Positions 7,222 through 17,029 of a DNA stretch of 64,000 nt are shown piece by piece. Source of the stretch: CAZLLE01 sp964560425 (GTDB lineage Bacteria; Campylobacterota; Campylobacteria; Campylobacterales; QNZT01); the NCBI GenBank assembly GCA_964560425.1, contig CAZLLE010000011.1, positions 1-64,000 on the forward strand. The letters run 5' to 3'. Numbering within the stretch: position 1 is the stretch's first letter; each line of letters opens with the position of its first letter. Below the pieces are notes generated by a model. The model was not told the DNA's origin. It searched no databases and saw only the letters and a program-made list of their open reading frames with translations. The position numbers and the translations under genes are program-made.

Positions 7222-9198
7222 CTACTCACTTATTGAGAATTTATACTCAAAAGATAGTAATTTTTCAAAACTTTTCACAAAACCAAAACTTACACCTTGA
7301 GAAGTAACATCTACACCACTTTCACTTTGACTAACAGTATCTATACAAACAACAAATACTTCAATATGCTCTTTAAAATTAAATTTAAAAACTTTATCTA
7401 AAATTTCATCTCTTATAGTAAGCGTATTAGTTTTGAAAATAAGTTTATCATCTAATTTTTTATCATTAATTTTAATACTATTAATATTTGGAAAATGTAA
7501 ATTCCACTCATGAAGATATCTTAACTGTTTATCATAAAGCGTATTTAAATCTATTTTCACTTCAATAAAATCATCACTAAGTTTAATTTGTTTTTCTATT
7601 GAAGTAGCATAGTGAGCATTTTGATAAATTCCACCCTCTCTTTTAAAGGCTATACTATTTTCATCTGATGATAAAATATCAAATACCTGATTTGCAAAAT
7701 CTCCATACTCACCAAAAGAGCAACTTTTAAAATTATCCACACTTAACAGATCATCACCAATATGATCTATCATTGATCTTTTTAGATACCAATCATAATC
7801 TATTGAGACATCTTTATCTATTTGAAGTCTGTTATCATGAATTGTACTGATCTCATCTTCAGTTTTTTTATCTGAAATCTCTATTTTACTATGATATGAT
7901 TCACGGTGTCGAGTCATGCTATTTTGAAGATTAAAATTTTTCTCTTTAACATCCAACTCACATAACTGCCCACCATGCGGGGAAAATATAAAGATCAAAT
8001 CTTTTTGATTAAATAGATACTCATCTCTACCATCAAAATCAATATCCATTACACTATATTTTCGTTTCAATAATTTTTCGCACTCTATAATATATCTATA
8101 AGCACTATCTCTTAAATTTGGTAGATAAATTCCTCCAAATACCCCATGCCACAATACATCATTACACTCTGCACGATATAGAGCATCCAAATATTCATCA
8201 TCTTCAAGAGCTTTAGATGATAATTCAAGAATTCGTTTATGAATCCAATTACTCTCTGGATATTTAGTCAAAAAGTTTTTCCAAATACCACCTTTAATAA
8301 ATTTTGAACTATCAGGAACTGAGTGCAAGAGATCTTCTAATCTATTGCTATCATCTGCACCAAATGACCATGAACCCATCTCTTGATATGAGAGTGTTGG
8401 CAAATATGCAAGAGAGATAGGTACATTAGAGTTATAAAACTCACTAAAAAATTGAATATTAATCTTCTCATCTTCAACACTTTGTCTAAAAAAATCTCTT
8501 AGCCACTCTTTTTCATAGACCATCTCAAAAGTTTTTGGCCAAATACCAAATTTTTCTCCATCATCAAAAATAATTGCTGCATTTTTTCCATCTTCTGCTT
8601 CAAATGTATGCAATGTTTTCTCTACTTGTTCAAGAGAGCCAAAAGGTATCTGATATCTAAGCTCTTGATGAATAGGGAAAAGTGCAATTTTCTCTCCGCC
8701 CTCTTCTGTCAAAAAATATCCATTAAGATTATCCCTATTATATCCATTAGCAATAAAGTGATAATCATCAACAATAACATACTCAATACCACACTCTACT
8801 AGATCTTTTATAATAGAGTTATCCCAAACTCTTTCAGTTAACCATAAGCCTTTCGGCTCTTGATTAAAATATTTTTTGATATAAATACTCAATTTATTAA
8901 TCTGGGCAATACGATCTTTTGAAGGAATTGCAGCTAATATTGGTTCATAATATCCGCCTGTAAAAAATTCAATTTGATTAGATAGTGATTGCATAAGAGC
9001 AAAAAGTTCAGGGTCATTTTTTTGGATAAACTCTAAAAGCCATCCACTATAGTGAACTGAGCATTTAAATGTAGGGAACTCTTTTAAAATTTTGAAAAAA
9101 GGTTTGTATGATTTTTCTATTGCTTCATACAAAACTTTATCAAAATTATCAACTGGTTGGTGGCAGTGTATACCAAATAGTAGATTTGTTTTTTTCAT
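7222..9198 (-). CDS. GH57 4-alpha-glucanotransferase / alpha-amylase-type glucan hydrolase
   Basis: 658 aa, almost the same length as the archaeal GH57 4-alpha-glucanotransferase of Thermococcus (659 aa). GH57 conserved regions are in order: HCHQP (11-15), GGYYEP (81-86), WLTERVW with the nucleophile E122, and IIFDDGEKFG with the acid/base D213. These positions match the Thermococcus enzyme within one residue. The region after about 300 resembles the DUF1925/DUF1926 beta-rich C-terminal part found with this subfamily. The product would disproportionate or trim linear alpha-1,4-glucans in the cytoplasm; there is no signal peptide. It is divergent from the operon at 9413, with which it shares the glucan theme. 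Confidence 0.9.
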   Translation of the reverse strand: MKKTNLLFGIHCHQPVDNFDKVLYEAIEKSYKPFFKILKEFPTFKCSVHYSGWLLEFIQKNDPELFALMQSLSNQIEFFTGGYYEPILAAIPSKDRIAQINKLSIYIKKYFNQEPKGLWLTERVWDNSIIKDLVECGIEYVIVDDYHFIANGYNRDNLNGYFLTEEGGEKIALFPIHQELRYQIPFGSLEQVEKTLHTFEAEDGKNAAIIFDDGEKFGIWPKTFEMVYEKEWLRDFFRQSVEDEKINIQFFSEFYNSNVPISLAYLPTLSYQEMGSWSFGADDSNRLEDLLHSVPDSSKFIKGGIWKNFLTKYPESNWIHKRILELSSKALEDDEYLDALYRAECNDVLWHGVFGGIYLPNLRDSAYRYIIECEKLLKRKYSVMDIDFDGRDEYLFNQKDLIFIFSPHGGQLCELDVKEKNFNLQNSMTRHRESYHSKIEISDKKTEDEISTIHDNRLQIDKDVSIDYDWYLKRSMIDHIGDDLLSVDNFKSCSFGEYGDFANQVFDILSSDENSIAFKREGGIYQNAHYATSIEKQIKLSDDFIEVKIDLNTLYDKQLRYLHEWNLHFPNINSIKINDKKLDDKLIFKTNTLTIRDEILDKVFKFNFKEHIEVFVVCIDTVSQSESGVDVTSQGVSFGFVKSFEKLLSFEYKFSISE

Positions 9199-9317
9199 AT
9201 ATTTTAACTTTCTGTAAATTTCTCATGATACTACTTATGACTTAAGCAAAAAACATGCCTATATTATTAATAAATAATGTTACAATTTTATTAAGATATT
9301 TAAACATTCGTCGATAT

Positions 9318-9355
9318 AAAAGAAGTATTAAAAAATATTAAAATAGACTTCTTTT
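9318..9355. promoter_or_regulatory. inverted repeat in the divergent glucan-gene promoter region
   Basis: AAAAGAAGT (9318-9326) and ACTTCTTTT (9347-9355) are exact inverted copies separated by 20 AT-rich bases. The site lies between the divergent starts at 9198 and 9413. Spacing of about three helical turns would suit a dimeric or tetrameric regulator acting on both directions, but a plain hairpin is equally possible. The rest of 9199-9412 shows only AT-rich DNA and the AAGGAA ribosome site. Confidence 0.35.
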
Positions 9356-9412
9356 GTAGCTTATTTTTTATTTTTAATTAGTTATAAAAGAAATCTCATA
9401 TTAAGGAAAGTC

Positions 9413-11905
9413 ATGAAAGCAATCGTTCTTGCAGGTGGATTTGGAACACGAATTCAACCTCTTACAAACTCTATGCCAAAACCAATGTTACCTATTTTAA
9501 ATAGACCAATGATGGAACATATTATTATCAAACTTAGAGATGATTTAGGAATCAAAGATATAGCCGTGTTACTCTATTTTAAACCTGAAATAATAAAAGA
9601 TTATTTTGGAGATGGAAAAGATTTTGGTGTAAATATCACATATTTCAAACCCGAAGATGATTATGGCACAGCTGGAGCTGTTGGATTTGCAAGAGAGTTT
9701 TTGGATGAAACATTTATTATTGTTAGTGGAGATCTAGTAACAGATTTTGATTTTCCACAAATTGCAAATTTTCACAAAGAGAAAAATTCAAAACTAACCA
9801 TCGCTCTAACGCCTGTAGAAAACCCTCTTCAATTTGGTGTTGTTATTGCAAATGAAGAGGATAAAATTGAGAAATTTTTGGAAAAACCAAGCTGGGGAGA
9901 GGTTTTTAGTGACACTATCAACACAGGTATCTATTTAATAGAACCAGAAATTTTAGATTATATTCCAATAGAGTCAAATTTTGATTTTGCACAAGATCTA
10001 TTCCCTCTTCTTATGAAAAGTGGTATTGATCTATGGGGTTGTCCAATTGAGGGATATTGGAGAGATGTAGGAAATCCTCAAAGCTATAGAGAAGTTTATC
10101 AAGATATCTTTGATGGGGAGATCAAACTTCCATTTAAGGGTCAAAAGCATAAGTTTGAAAATGGTGTAGCATATATAGAAGAGGGAACAACACTTCCTGA
10201 ACTAATTCGCATAAATGGACTTGTAGTATTAGGAAAAAATATCACTGTAGAGGGTGGAGTATCTCTTGATAATGTAGTAATCGGAGATAATAGCCATTTG
10301 GGAGAGCATGTAGAACTAGATAACTGTACTATCTGGAATGATACACAAATAGGTTATAAATCTGTTATATCCAAGGCAGTAATCTGTAATAATAATAAAT
10401 TTGGCAAAAATGTAAAAGCTAAACATGGTCTAATTATCGCTGAAAACTGTGAAGTTGGAGATAAAGCATCTTTTGAAAAAGATGTTATTGTATGGACAGA
10501 TAAAACAATAGACAATAGTGCTGTAATTAGTAATAATATTATTTGGGGCGGAAAATATAAGTCATCTATTTTCCAAGCAGGTAGTGTAATTGGTAGTACA
10601 AATATTGAACTCTCTTGTGAAATGTCTACTAAACTTGCTGAATCTTTTGGAACAACACTCAAAAAAGGTTCAAAAATCTATATCTCTAGGGATTATCATA
10701 AAAGTTCAAGAATGCTTAAAAGAGCATTTTTAAGTGGTATGTTATCTACAGGTATTAATGTAATTGATTTGGAAGTTATTCCATCTAATGTTATGCGTCA
10801 TAGCCTAGCAGCACAAAATGAACTATATGCAGGTGTACATCTTAGACAATCACTTGTAAATCCAAATGATACTGAGATTATCTTCTATACAAGTGAAGCA
10901 CTGCCAATAGATACAAATTTTGCAAAATCAATAGAGAGAATATTCTTTAGAGAGAACTTTAGAAGAGTTATTTATACAGAAATTGGAGATATTGAACAGC
11001 CAAGTGATTTGACAGAAGATTATATTACAGATGTAAAAGAGATGATAGATACTAATATTTTCAAAAAATCTAAACTCAAAGTTGCAGTTGATATTATGTT
11101 TGGATCCACTGCAAATATCTATCCAAAAATTGCGAATGCTCTATCTATTGATAATATTATTTTAAATGCATATAAAGATGATAAAAAACTATCAGATTTA
11201 TCAGAAACAATTGTTACATCTCAACAAAACATGTCTACAATAGTTAAAAGTATGGGACTTGATTGTGGATTCTTAATCTATCCAAATGGACAGAGAATGC
11301 AAACGATTGCAGATGGTGGAGAGAGAATTGATGACTATATTTTACTTCTAGTTGTGCTTGAGCTACTAAATAAAACAGCTACAGAGAAAACAAAAGTATT
11401 CTTGCCTGCATGGGCACCAGATTTTGTAAAATACGAAAATTTAGATATTGTACAAAACCAATTTGCAAACTTCAAAGCATCAGAGCTTGAAGAGTACACT
11501 CTCATAGGAGATACAGATGGTGGTTTTGCCTTTAGCGAATTTGGTCTAAATAAAGATGCAATTTATGCTAGTTTCAAAATTTTAGAACTACTCAAAAAAG
11601 CAGATACAACATTTTCCGAAGTTGTCAAACAGATCCCTCCATTTGCATATAGAGGTGAAAATATCCATTGTCAAAGTAAATTTAAGGGCAAAATGATGCG
11701 AAAATTTATGGAAGATGCTAAAGATAAAAAATCTAATAATATAGATGGTGTCAAAATATGGATAGATGATAATAGTTGGATTTTAATGGTTCCTGATGAG
11801 CATACCGACTTTTTAAACATATATATTCAAGCTGCTAATAAAACACAGCTTCAAGAGATATATGACGAATACAATAATAAGATTACAGACTGGATCAATG
11901 AATAA
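9413..11905 (+). CDS. sugar nucleotidyltransferase fused to a phosphomannomutase-like domain
   Basis: 830 aa in three parts. Residues 1-235 are a nucleotidyltransferase with LAGGFGTRIQPLTNSMPKP (pyrophosphorylase signature) and VSGDLVTDFDF (metal-binding Asp). Residues about 250-380 are left-handed beta-helix hexapeptide repeats. Residues about 385-830 resemble the phosphohexomutase fold. This architecture is often annotated mannose-1-phosphate guanylyltransferase/phosphomannomutase. The mutase half looks catalytically altered: the phosphoserine loop (normally TASHNP) reads GVHLRQSLVNPNDTE near 474-488, and the metal loop DGDGDR reads DTDGGF near 700. In this operon glucose-1-phosphate may be the substrate, giving NDP-glucose for glycogen, but the sugar is not shown by sequence. 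Confidence 0.85.
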   Translation: MKAIVLAGGFGTRIQPLTNSMPKPMLPILNRPMMEHIIIKLRDDLGIKDIAVLLYFKPEIIKDYFGDGKDFGVNITYFKPEDDYGTAGAVGFAREFLDETFIIVSGDLVTDFDFPQIANFHKEKNSKLTIALTPVENPLQFGVVIANEEDKIEKFLEKPSWGEVFSDTINTGIYLIEPEILDYIPIESNFDFAQDLFPLLMKSGIDLWGCPIEGYWRDVGNPQSYREVYQDIFDGEIKLPFKGQKHKFENGVAYIEEGTTLPELIRINGLVVLGKNITVEGGVSLDNVVIGDNSHLGEHVELDNCTIWNDTQIGYKSVISKAVICNNNKFGKNVKAKHGLIIAENCEVGDKASFEKDVIVWTDKTIDNSAVISNNIIWGGKYKSSIFQAGSVIGSTNIELSCEMSTKLAESFGTTLKKGSKIYISRDYHKSSRMLKRAFLSGMLSTGINVIDLEVIPSNVMRHSLAAQNELYAGVHLRQSLVNPNDTEIIFYTSEALPIDTNFAKSIERIFFRENFRRVIYTEIGDIEQPSDLTEDYITDVKEMIDTNIFKKSKLKVAVDIMFGSTANIYPKIANALSIDNIILNAYKDDKKLSDLSETIVTSQQNMSTIVKSMGLDCGFLIYPNGQRMQTIADGGERIDDYILLLVVLELLNKTATEKTKVFLPAWAPDFVKYENLDIVQNQFANFKASELEEYTLIGDTDGGFAFSEFGLNKDAIYASFKILELLKKADTTFSEVVKQIPPFAYRGENIHCQSKFKGKMMRKFMEDAKDKKSNNIDGVKIWIDDNSWILMVPDEHTDFLNIYIQAANKTQLQEIYDEYNNKITDWINE

Positions 11906-13976
11906 GAAGTTACATCTTGCCTTTGTATGGCATATGCACCAGCCCTACTATAGAGATGATATAGATCAGAAGACCCAAATGCCATGGGTCTTCTTACATG
12001 CCATCAAGGATTATTATGATCTTCCTTGGTATATGAGTAAATTTCAAAAAGAGAAGGCTACATTTAATCTTGTTCCCTCTCTACTTTTTCAAATAGAGTC
12101 ATATATCAATGGAAATGCAAATGATCGTCTACTTTTGGCTTTACAAAAAGATATTCATAACTTAAGTAAAGAGGAGAGAGGTTATTTGGAGAGTTACCTC
12201 TTCTTATCAAATGAGAAAAACATGGTTAAACCACTCAAAAGATATTATAATCTCTATATAAAATATAAAAATGACAATACAATTGATCACTTTAGTTACA
12301 ATGAACTGTTGGATACTCAAGTACTTTTTTTACTCTCATGGTGTGGAGTATATTTGAGAGAGAACTCTCATGTAATCAAATCACTACTGCAAAAGGGAGA
12401 AAATTTTACACAACAAGATAAAGAGGAGCTAATACATACCCTCATCAAATTTCTTGGAGAAATTGTCCCATTTTATAAATCATTGGCTGATGAAAATAAA
12501 ATTTCACTTATAACTACACCATATTATCATCCTATTACACCTCTTCTTTTGGATATCAACTCTGCTACAGAGGCTCGATATAATGTCACTCTTCCTTCAA
12601 TAGATGCTGATTTTAGAGAGTTTGCAACAAAAAATACAGAGTATGCAATAGAGTATTTTGAAAAATTATTTGCTAAAAAACCAACAGGTTTTTGGCCAGC
12701 CGAAGGAAGTGTCAGCAATAAAACTGCCTCACTGTTTGCAAAAAATGGTATCAAATGGTTCTGTAGTGATGAAGAAGTTTTATACAAAAGTATTCATAAC
12801 TATGACAAAAAAAATATCTACAAAAACTATAGTATTCAGATAGAAGATAAAACCATTGAGGTAAGATTTCGTGATAAATATCTAAGTGATCTAATTGGGT
12901 TTGAATATAGCAATAAAAATGCATTAGAATCTGCATTAGATTTTATTGCACACCTTAGAAATATTTATGATTCATGCGATTTTTCACCATTAGTAAATGT
13001 TATTTTGGATGGTGAAAATGCTTGGGAGTTTTTTCCAAATAATGCTTTAGAATTTTTTGAAACACTCTACTCTCTACTAGAACAAGAGGATTGGATTGAA
13101 TCTATTCATATGGACGAAATTAGTCAAAAAAGTGATATAAAAACAGAGATTATTCACTCTCTTGCAAGTGGAAGTTGGATTAATGGAAACTTTGATATTT
13201 GGATTGGGAGTGAACAAAAAAATAGAGCTTGGGAGCTTTTGGATATCACAAAAAAAGATTATGATAAAGAGATAAATAGTATAAATCCATACACAAAACA
13301 GCTAATAGAAAAAGAGTTCATGATAGCCCTTGGAAGTGATTGGTTTTGGTGGTATGGAGATGATCATTTTACTGTACAAAAAGCAGAATTTGATGCACTT
13401 TTTAGAAAACATCTAATCAATATATATAATCTTTTGAATATCTCTACTCCTATAGAGATATTAACCCCTATTGTAAAGAAGGAGGATACAAATACATTTC
13501 ACCGAAAACCACTAGATTGTATCTCCCCTCAAATTAATGATAAAAAAACATCATATTATGAGTGGTTAAACTCTGGTTTTGTAGATCTAAAACAAGCTTT
13601 TAGTGTTATGGATTCTAGTAGTATTATCAAAAGTATTAGATATGGATATGATCGTGAAAATCTCTTTTTTGCATTTAATGGAAATTTAACTGATCTCAAA
13701 AAAGAGAGTTATCTAATAATAATTACACTCAATGATAAAATATTTAAAGTAAAGATCAAAGATGGACTTCAAGAGATAAAGATGGAGGGTACTTCACTCA
13801 CCATTTTTCATCAAAAGCGTATAGAAATTGCGATCAAAAGATCAATTTTTAAAGAGAGTCAAATCAATTTCAAATTTCAAATTATATTAGATGGAAAAGT
13901 GAAGCAATCATTTCCAATTCAAGATGATTTTATTATTAGTATTGAAAATTTAAAACTTAAAAACTGGTTTGTTTAA
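11898..13976 (+). CDS. GH57 family amylase/pullulanase-type glucan hydrolase
   Basis: 692 aa from ATG 11898, which overlaps the preceding stop by 8 bases; upstream in-frame codons only extend into that gene. GH57 landmarks: HMHQP (12-16), TPYYHP, GFWPAEGSVS with nucleophile E269, and ILDGENAWEFF with acid/base D371. The segment GSDWFWWYGDDH that follows is typical of the amylopullulanase/debranching branch of GH57, not of the 4-alpha-glucanotransferase branch at 7222. The last 120 residues form a beta-rich C-terminal domain. No signal peptide, so an intracellular storage glucan such as glycogen is the likely substrate. Part of the + strand operon 9413-20196. Confidence 0.88.
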   Translation: MNKKLHLAFVWHMHQPYYRDDIDQKTQMPWVFLHAIKDYYDLPWYMSKFQKEKATFNLVPSLLFQIESYINGNANDRLLLALQKDIHNLSKEERGYLESYLFLSNEKNMVKPLKRYYNLYIKYKNDNTIDHFSYNELLDTQVLFLLSWCGVYLRENSHVIKSLLQKGENFTQQDKEELIHTLIKFLGEIVPFYKSLADENKISLITTPYYHPITPLLLDINSATEARYNVTLPSIDADFREFATKNTEYAIEYFEKLFAKKPTGFWPAEGSVSNKTASLFAKNGIKWFCSDEEVLYKSIHNYDKKNIYKNYSIQIEDKTIEVRFRDKYLSDLIGFEYSNKNALESALDFIAHLRNIYDSCDFSPLVNVILDGENAWEFFPNNALEFFETLYSLLEQEDWIESIHMDEISQKSDIKTEIIHSLASGSWINGNFDIWIGSEQKNRAWELLDITKKDYDKEINSINPYTKQLIEKEFMIALGSDWFWWYGDDHFTVQKAEFDALFRKHLINIYNLLNISTPIEILTPIVKKEDTNTFHRKPLDCISPQINDKKTSYYEWLNSGFVDLKQAFSVMDSSSIIKSIRYGYDRENLFFAFNGNLTDLKKESYLIIITLNDKIFKVKIKDGLQEIKMEGTSLTIFHQKRIEIAIKRSIFKESQINFKFQIILDGKVKQSFPIQDDFIISIENLKLKNWFV

Positions 13977-13990
13977 GAGAAGGAGAACCA

Positions 13991-14980
13991 TTGTCAGAAT
14001 TTAGATATTGTAAATTAAAAAGGGATTGGACACTCTTTTCACCAAAACGAGCAAAAAGACCAAGTAGCTTTGGAAAAAATATCCTCTTTAATCAAAATAG
14101 AGAGGATTGTCCATTTGAAGCAGGGAATGAACATTTAACTATAAGTGAAATTAGTCGTATTTCAGATCATCATGATATAAATAGTTGGAGATGTCGTGTC
14201 GTACCAAACTTATATAATGCTCTATCAATAGAGAGAGAACCAACTTCACAAAGAGATAGTTTTTTTGAGACAAGGGATGGATTTGGAGCTCATGAGATAA
14301 TCATAGAAACACCTCATCACAACTTACAAATGTATGATTTTGATATTGATAATTTTATAGACTATTTTACAATTATCAAAGAGAGGGTCGAAGGCTTAAG
14401 GAGAGATACAAGACTCAAATATATATCCTTATTCAAAAATCATGGAAAAAATGCAGGAGCTACACTCTCACACTCACACTCCCAACTAATAGCAATGCCA
14501 TTTATCCCCAAAAAAGAGCTAGAAGATATAAAGTTTTATAAAAAATATTATCAAAAGCACCAACGAAATCTATTTGATGATATTATTTATGAAGAGAAAG
14601 AGCATAAAAAAGGGATACTTTTTGAAAATAGCTCTTTTATAGCATTTTGTCCATACGCTTCATCTTTTGCTTTTGAAGTTATGATCATATCAAAAAATAG
14701 TCACTCATGTATAAATCAGTTAGATGATAAAGAGATATATGCACTAAGTGAAGTAATTACATTTGTATTTAGTGGACTTAAAAAGGCTTTAGAAGATTTT
14801 CCTTTTAATATGATCATTAAAAATGCACCATTTTTGGACGATACTACCCTCAATGATAGCTACAGATTTCACATTCATATCATTCCAAGACTATATAATA
14901 TAGCAGGATATGAACTAGATAGTAATATTTTTATCAATACAATTTTACCTGAAACAGCTACACAAATCCTAAAGGAGTAG
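13991..14980 (+). CDS. galT: GalT-family hexose-1-phosphate nucleotidylyltransferase
   Basis: 329 aa. Start TTG at 13991, with AAGGAG at 13980-13985. The protein has the GalT/HIT-superfamily pattern: an N-terminal block ELRYCKLKRDW-like start (MSEFRYCKLKRDW), CPFEAGNE metal region, SLFKNHGKNAGATLSHSHSQLIAMP with the active HxHxQ motif, and a C-terminal FHIHIIPRL. It would exchange hexose-1-phosphate and a nucleotide sugar. No galK or galE lies nearby, so conversion of galactose is not obviously the job. Within this operon a link between glucose-1-phosphate and UDP- or ADP-glucose pools is an attractive inference. The symbol marks the family only. Confidence 0.85.
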   Translation: MSEFRYCKLKRDWTLFSPKRAKRPSSFGKNILFNQNREDCPFEAGNEHLTISEISRISDHHDINSWRCRVVPNLYNALSIEREPTSQRDSFFETRDGFGAHEIIIETPHHNLQMYDFDIDNFIDYFTIIKERVEGLRRDTRLKYISLFKNHGKNAGATLSHSHSQLIAMPFIPKKELEDIKFYKKYYQKHQRNLFDDIIYEEKEHKKGILFENSSFIAFCPYASSFAFEVMIISKNSHSCINQLDDKEIYALSEVITFVFSGLKKALEDFPFNMIIKNAPFLDDTTLNDSYRFHIHIIPRLYNIAGYELDSNIFINTILPETATQILKE

Positions 14981-14985
14981 TAATA

Positions 14986-15825
14986 ATGAATCTATATATA
15001 GATTTTGGTGGTACCAACTTTAGATATTGCCTTGATGATGAGGAGATATATACCCAATCTAGTAAAGATATCGATCTAAAAAGTTTTTTAGATAATTTTT
15101 TACCAAAGCATAATATAGAGTTCATAGGTATATCATATGCGGGACAAGTAGAAAATGGAGAAATTATTTCAGCTCCAAATATAAAAATGCAAAATTTTAA
15201 AGTCAAAGAGTATGTAGAAGAGAAATACAAAATAGATTTAGAGATAGATAATGATCTAAACTGTGCTGCACTAGCAGAAAATGAGCTAGTGAGTGCAAAA
15301 ATGTTAGCGGTATTATATATAGGTACTGGTTTTGGTTCTGCTTTTGTATATAACAATGAGGTAATAAAAGGATCCCACAATTTTAGTGGAGAGATAGGAC
15401 ATATACCTTTTCAATCCACACCATTTCAATGTGGATGTGGAAGAAGGGACTGTCTAGAACTTAGTAGTAGTGGTGGTAGCATTGAAAAATGGGGAAAACA
15501 TTTTGGATTAAATCTACCTATCTATTCACTTGAAAATTTTGATGCCATCAAAAGAGAGGATGCTGATTTTATATATGAAAATTTCTATAAAGGTTTAGCT
15601 TTTGGTTTTCATACTATTTTAAACCTCTTTGATCCAGATACTATAGTATTGGGTGGAAGTGTAGTAAAAAATAGCAGTGAAAAAATTTTATCTTTTTTGA
15701 CAAAAGAGCAAGGAAGAGCCTCATTTCATAGAAATAGAAAAAAAGTCGATATAAAGATATCCTCACTAAAAGAAGGAAGCCTAAAAGGTGCTAAATTATT
15801 AAAAGGAAAAAACATTGTTAAATAA
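14986..15825 (+). CDS. ROK-family sugar kinase, probable glucokinase
   Basis: 279 aa. The nucleotide-binding YIDFGGTNFRY at the N-terminus, ISYAGQVENGEI, the catalytic Asp in EIDNDLNCAALAE, the phosphate-binding YIGTGFGSAFV and GEIGH are all present. The zinc motif CGCGRRDCLE defines it as ROK rather than hexokinase type. It would phosphorylate free glucose released by the two GH57 enzymes. Start ATG follows the GalT stop by 5 bases and the end overlaps pgk, so coupling is likely. Substrate is inferred from context; other ROK kinases act on fructose or N-acetyl sugars. Confidence 0.87.
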   Translation: MNLYIDFGGTNFRYCLDDEEIYTQSSKDIDLKSFLDNFLPKHNIEFIGISYAGQVENGEIISAPNIKMQNFKVKEYVEEKYKIDLEIDNDLNCAALAENELVSAKMLAVLYIGTGFGSAFVYNNEVIKGSHNFSGEIGHIPFQSTPFQCGCGRRDCLELSSSGGSIEKWGKHFGLNLPIYSLENFDAIKREDADFIYENFYKGLAFGFHTILNLFDPDTIVLGGSVVKNSSEKILSFLTKEQGRASFHRNRKKVDIKISSLKEGSLKGAKLLKGKNIVK

Positions 15826-17026
15826 TATAGAAGTAATGAAAGATGTAAAGAGTCTAAAAGATATTAGTGTTGAAAATAAAAGAGTCTTAATTCGTGTAGA
15901 TTTCAATGTACCTATGGATAAACACCATAATATTACAGATGACAAAAAAATTAAAGAAGCTCTATATACAATTAATCACTGTATAGATCATAATGCAAAA
16001 TCTATCACTCTTGTATCACATTTAGGTCGTCCAAAAGGAAAAGTTGATCCAAATTTTTCACTCAAATATATTGTTAGAAGAGTAGAAAGGCTACTTAATA
16101 ACAAAATAGAACTAATTGAAGATTTTGAAAAAGATACAAACTATATCAACAGTGCAACAGATGGAAAACTATTTTTACTTGAAAATATTAGATTTCATGA
16201 AGGCGAAACCAAAAATGATACGATCCTTGCTCAAAAATTAGCACAACTATGTGATGTATTTGTAAATGATGCTTTTGGCACAAGCCATAGAAAACATAGC
16301 TCTACTTATGCAATTACAGACTTTGTAGAGACTAAAGTTGCTGGTTTTTTACTAAAAAGAGAGATAGATGCATTTGCAAAAGCACTATTCAATCCACTAA
16401 ATCCAATCGCTCTTGTAGTAGGTGGTTCAAAAGTATCTTCCAAAATCACACTTTTACATAGTATCCTTCCAAAAATAGATAAGCTTATTCTTGGAGGAGC
16501 TATGAGTAATACATTCCTCAAAGCAATAGGCTACAACATGCGAAGCTCTCTTGTAGAAGATGAGTACATGGATGAAGCACTCAAAATTTTAAAAGAGGCA
16601 AAAAAAGAGAATGTAAATGTATATATGCCTGTTGATGTTGTCATTACTGATAGCATAGAGAGACCAATAGATGTCAAAATTGTACCAGCTCAAGATGTAT
16701 TAGAGGGATTTTCTGCTGTTGATCTAGGTCCTGCTACTGTTAAACTTTTTGAGGAGGCTATTGGACTATCAAATACTATTATTTGGAATGGACCTATGGG
16801 AATTTTTGAAATTGATAGATTTTCAAAAGGTACATTTAGAGTAGCTCATGCTATAGCTGATACTTATGCTTATAGTATTGTAGGTGGTGGAGATACAGCA
16901 AATGCTGTAGATAAAGCAGATGAAAAAGAGAATATTAGTTTTATCTCCACAGGTGGTGGAGCTAGTTTGGAACTATTAGAGGGTAAAATTTTGCCTGGAT
17001 TTGAAAAACTAGAGAAAAAAATATAA
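15815..17026 (+). CDS. pgk: phosphoglycerate kinase
   Basis: 403 aa from TTG 15815, which has AAAGGA upstream and overlaps the kinase gene; an ATG at 15836 is an alternative with a poor ribosome site and would give a 396-aa protein. Signatures: RVLIRVDFNVP, SHLGRPKG, LLENIRFHEGE, VNDAFGTSHR, VVGGSKVSSK, GPMGIFE and VGGGDTANAV. It makes ATP from 1,3-bisphosphoglycerate, or runs backwards in gluconeogenesis. No gap or tpiA lies beside it here; instead it sits between glucokinase and pta. Whether the genome holds another pgk cannot be seen. Confidence 0.95.
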   Translation: MLNNIEVMKDVKSLKDISVENKRVLIRVDFNVPMDKHHNITDDKKIKEALYTINHCIDHNAKSITLVSHLGRPKGKVDPNFSLKYIVRRVERLLNNKIELIEDFEKDTNYINSATDGKLFLLENIRFHEGETKNDTILAQKLAQLCDVFVNDAFGTSHRKHSSTYAITDFVETKVAGFLLKREIDAFAKALFNPLNPIALVVGGSKVSSKITLLHSILPKIDKLILGGAMSNTFLKAIGYNMRSSLVEDEYMDEALKILKEAKKENVNVYMPVDVVITDSIERPIDVKIVPAQDVLEGFSAVDLGPATVKLFEEAIGLSNTIIWNGPMGIFEIDRFSKGTFRVAHAIADTYAYSIVGGGDTANAVDKADEKENISFISTGGGASLELLEGKILPGFEKLEKKI

Positions 17027-17029
17027 AAA

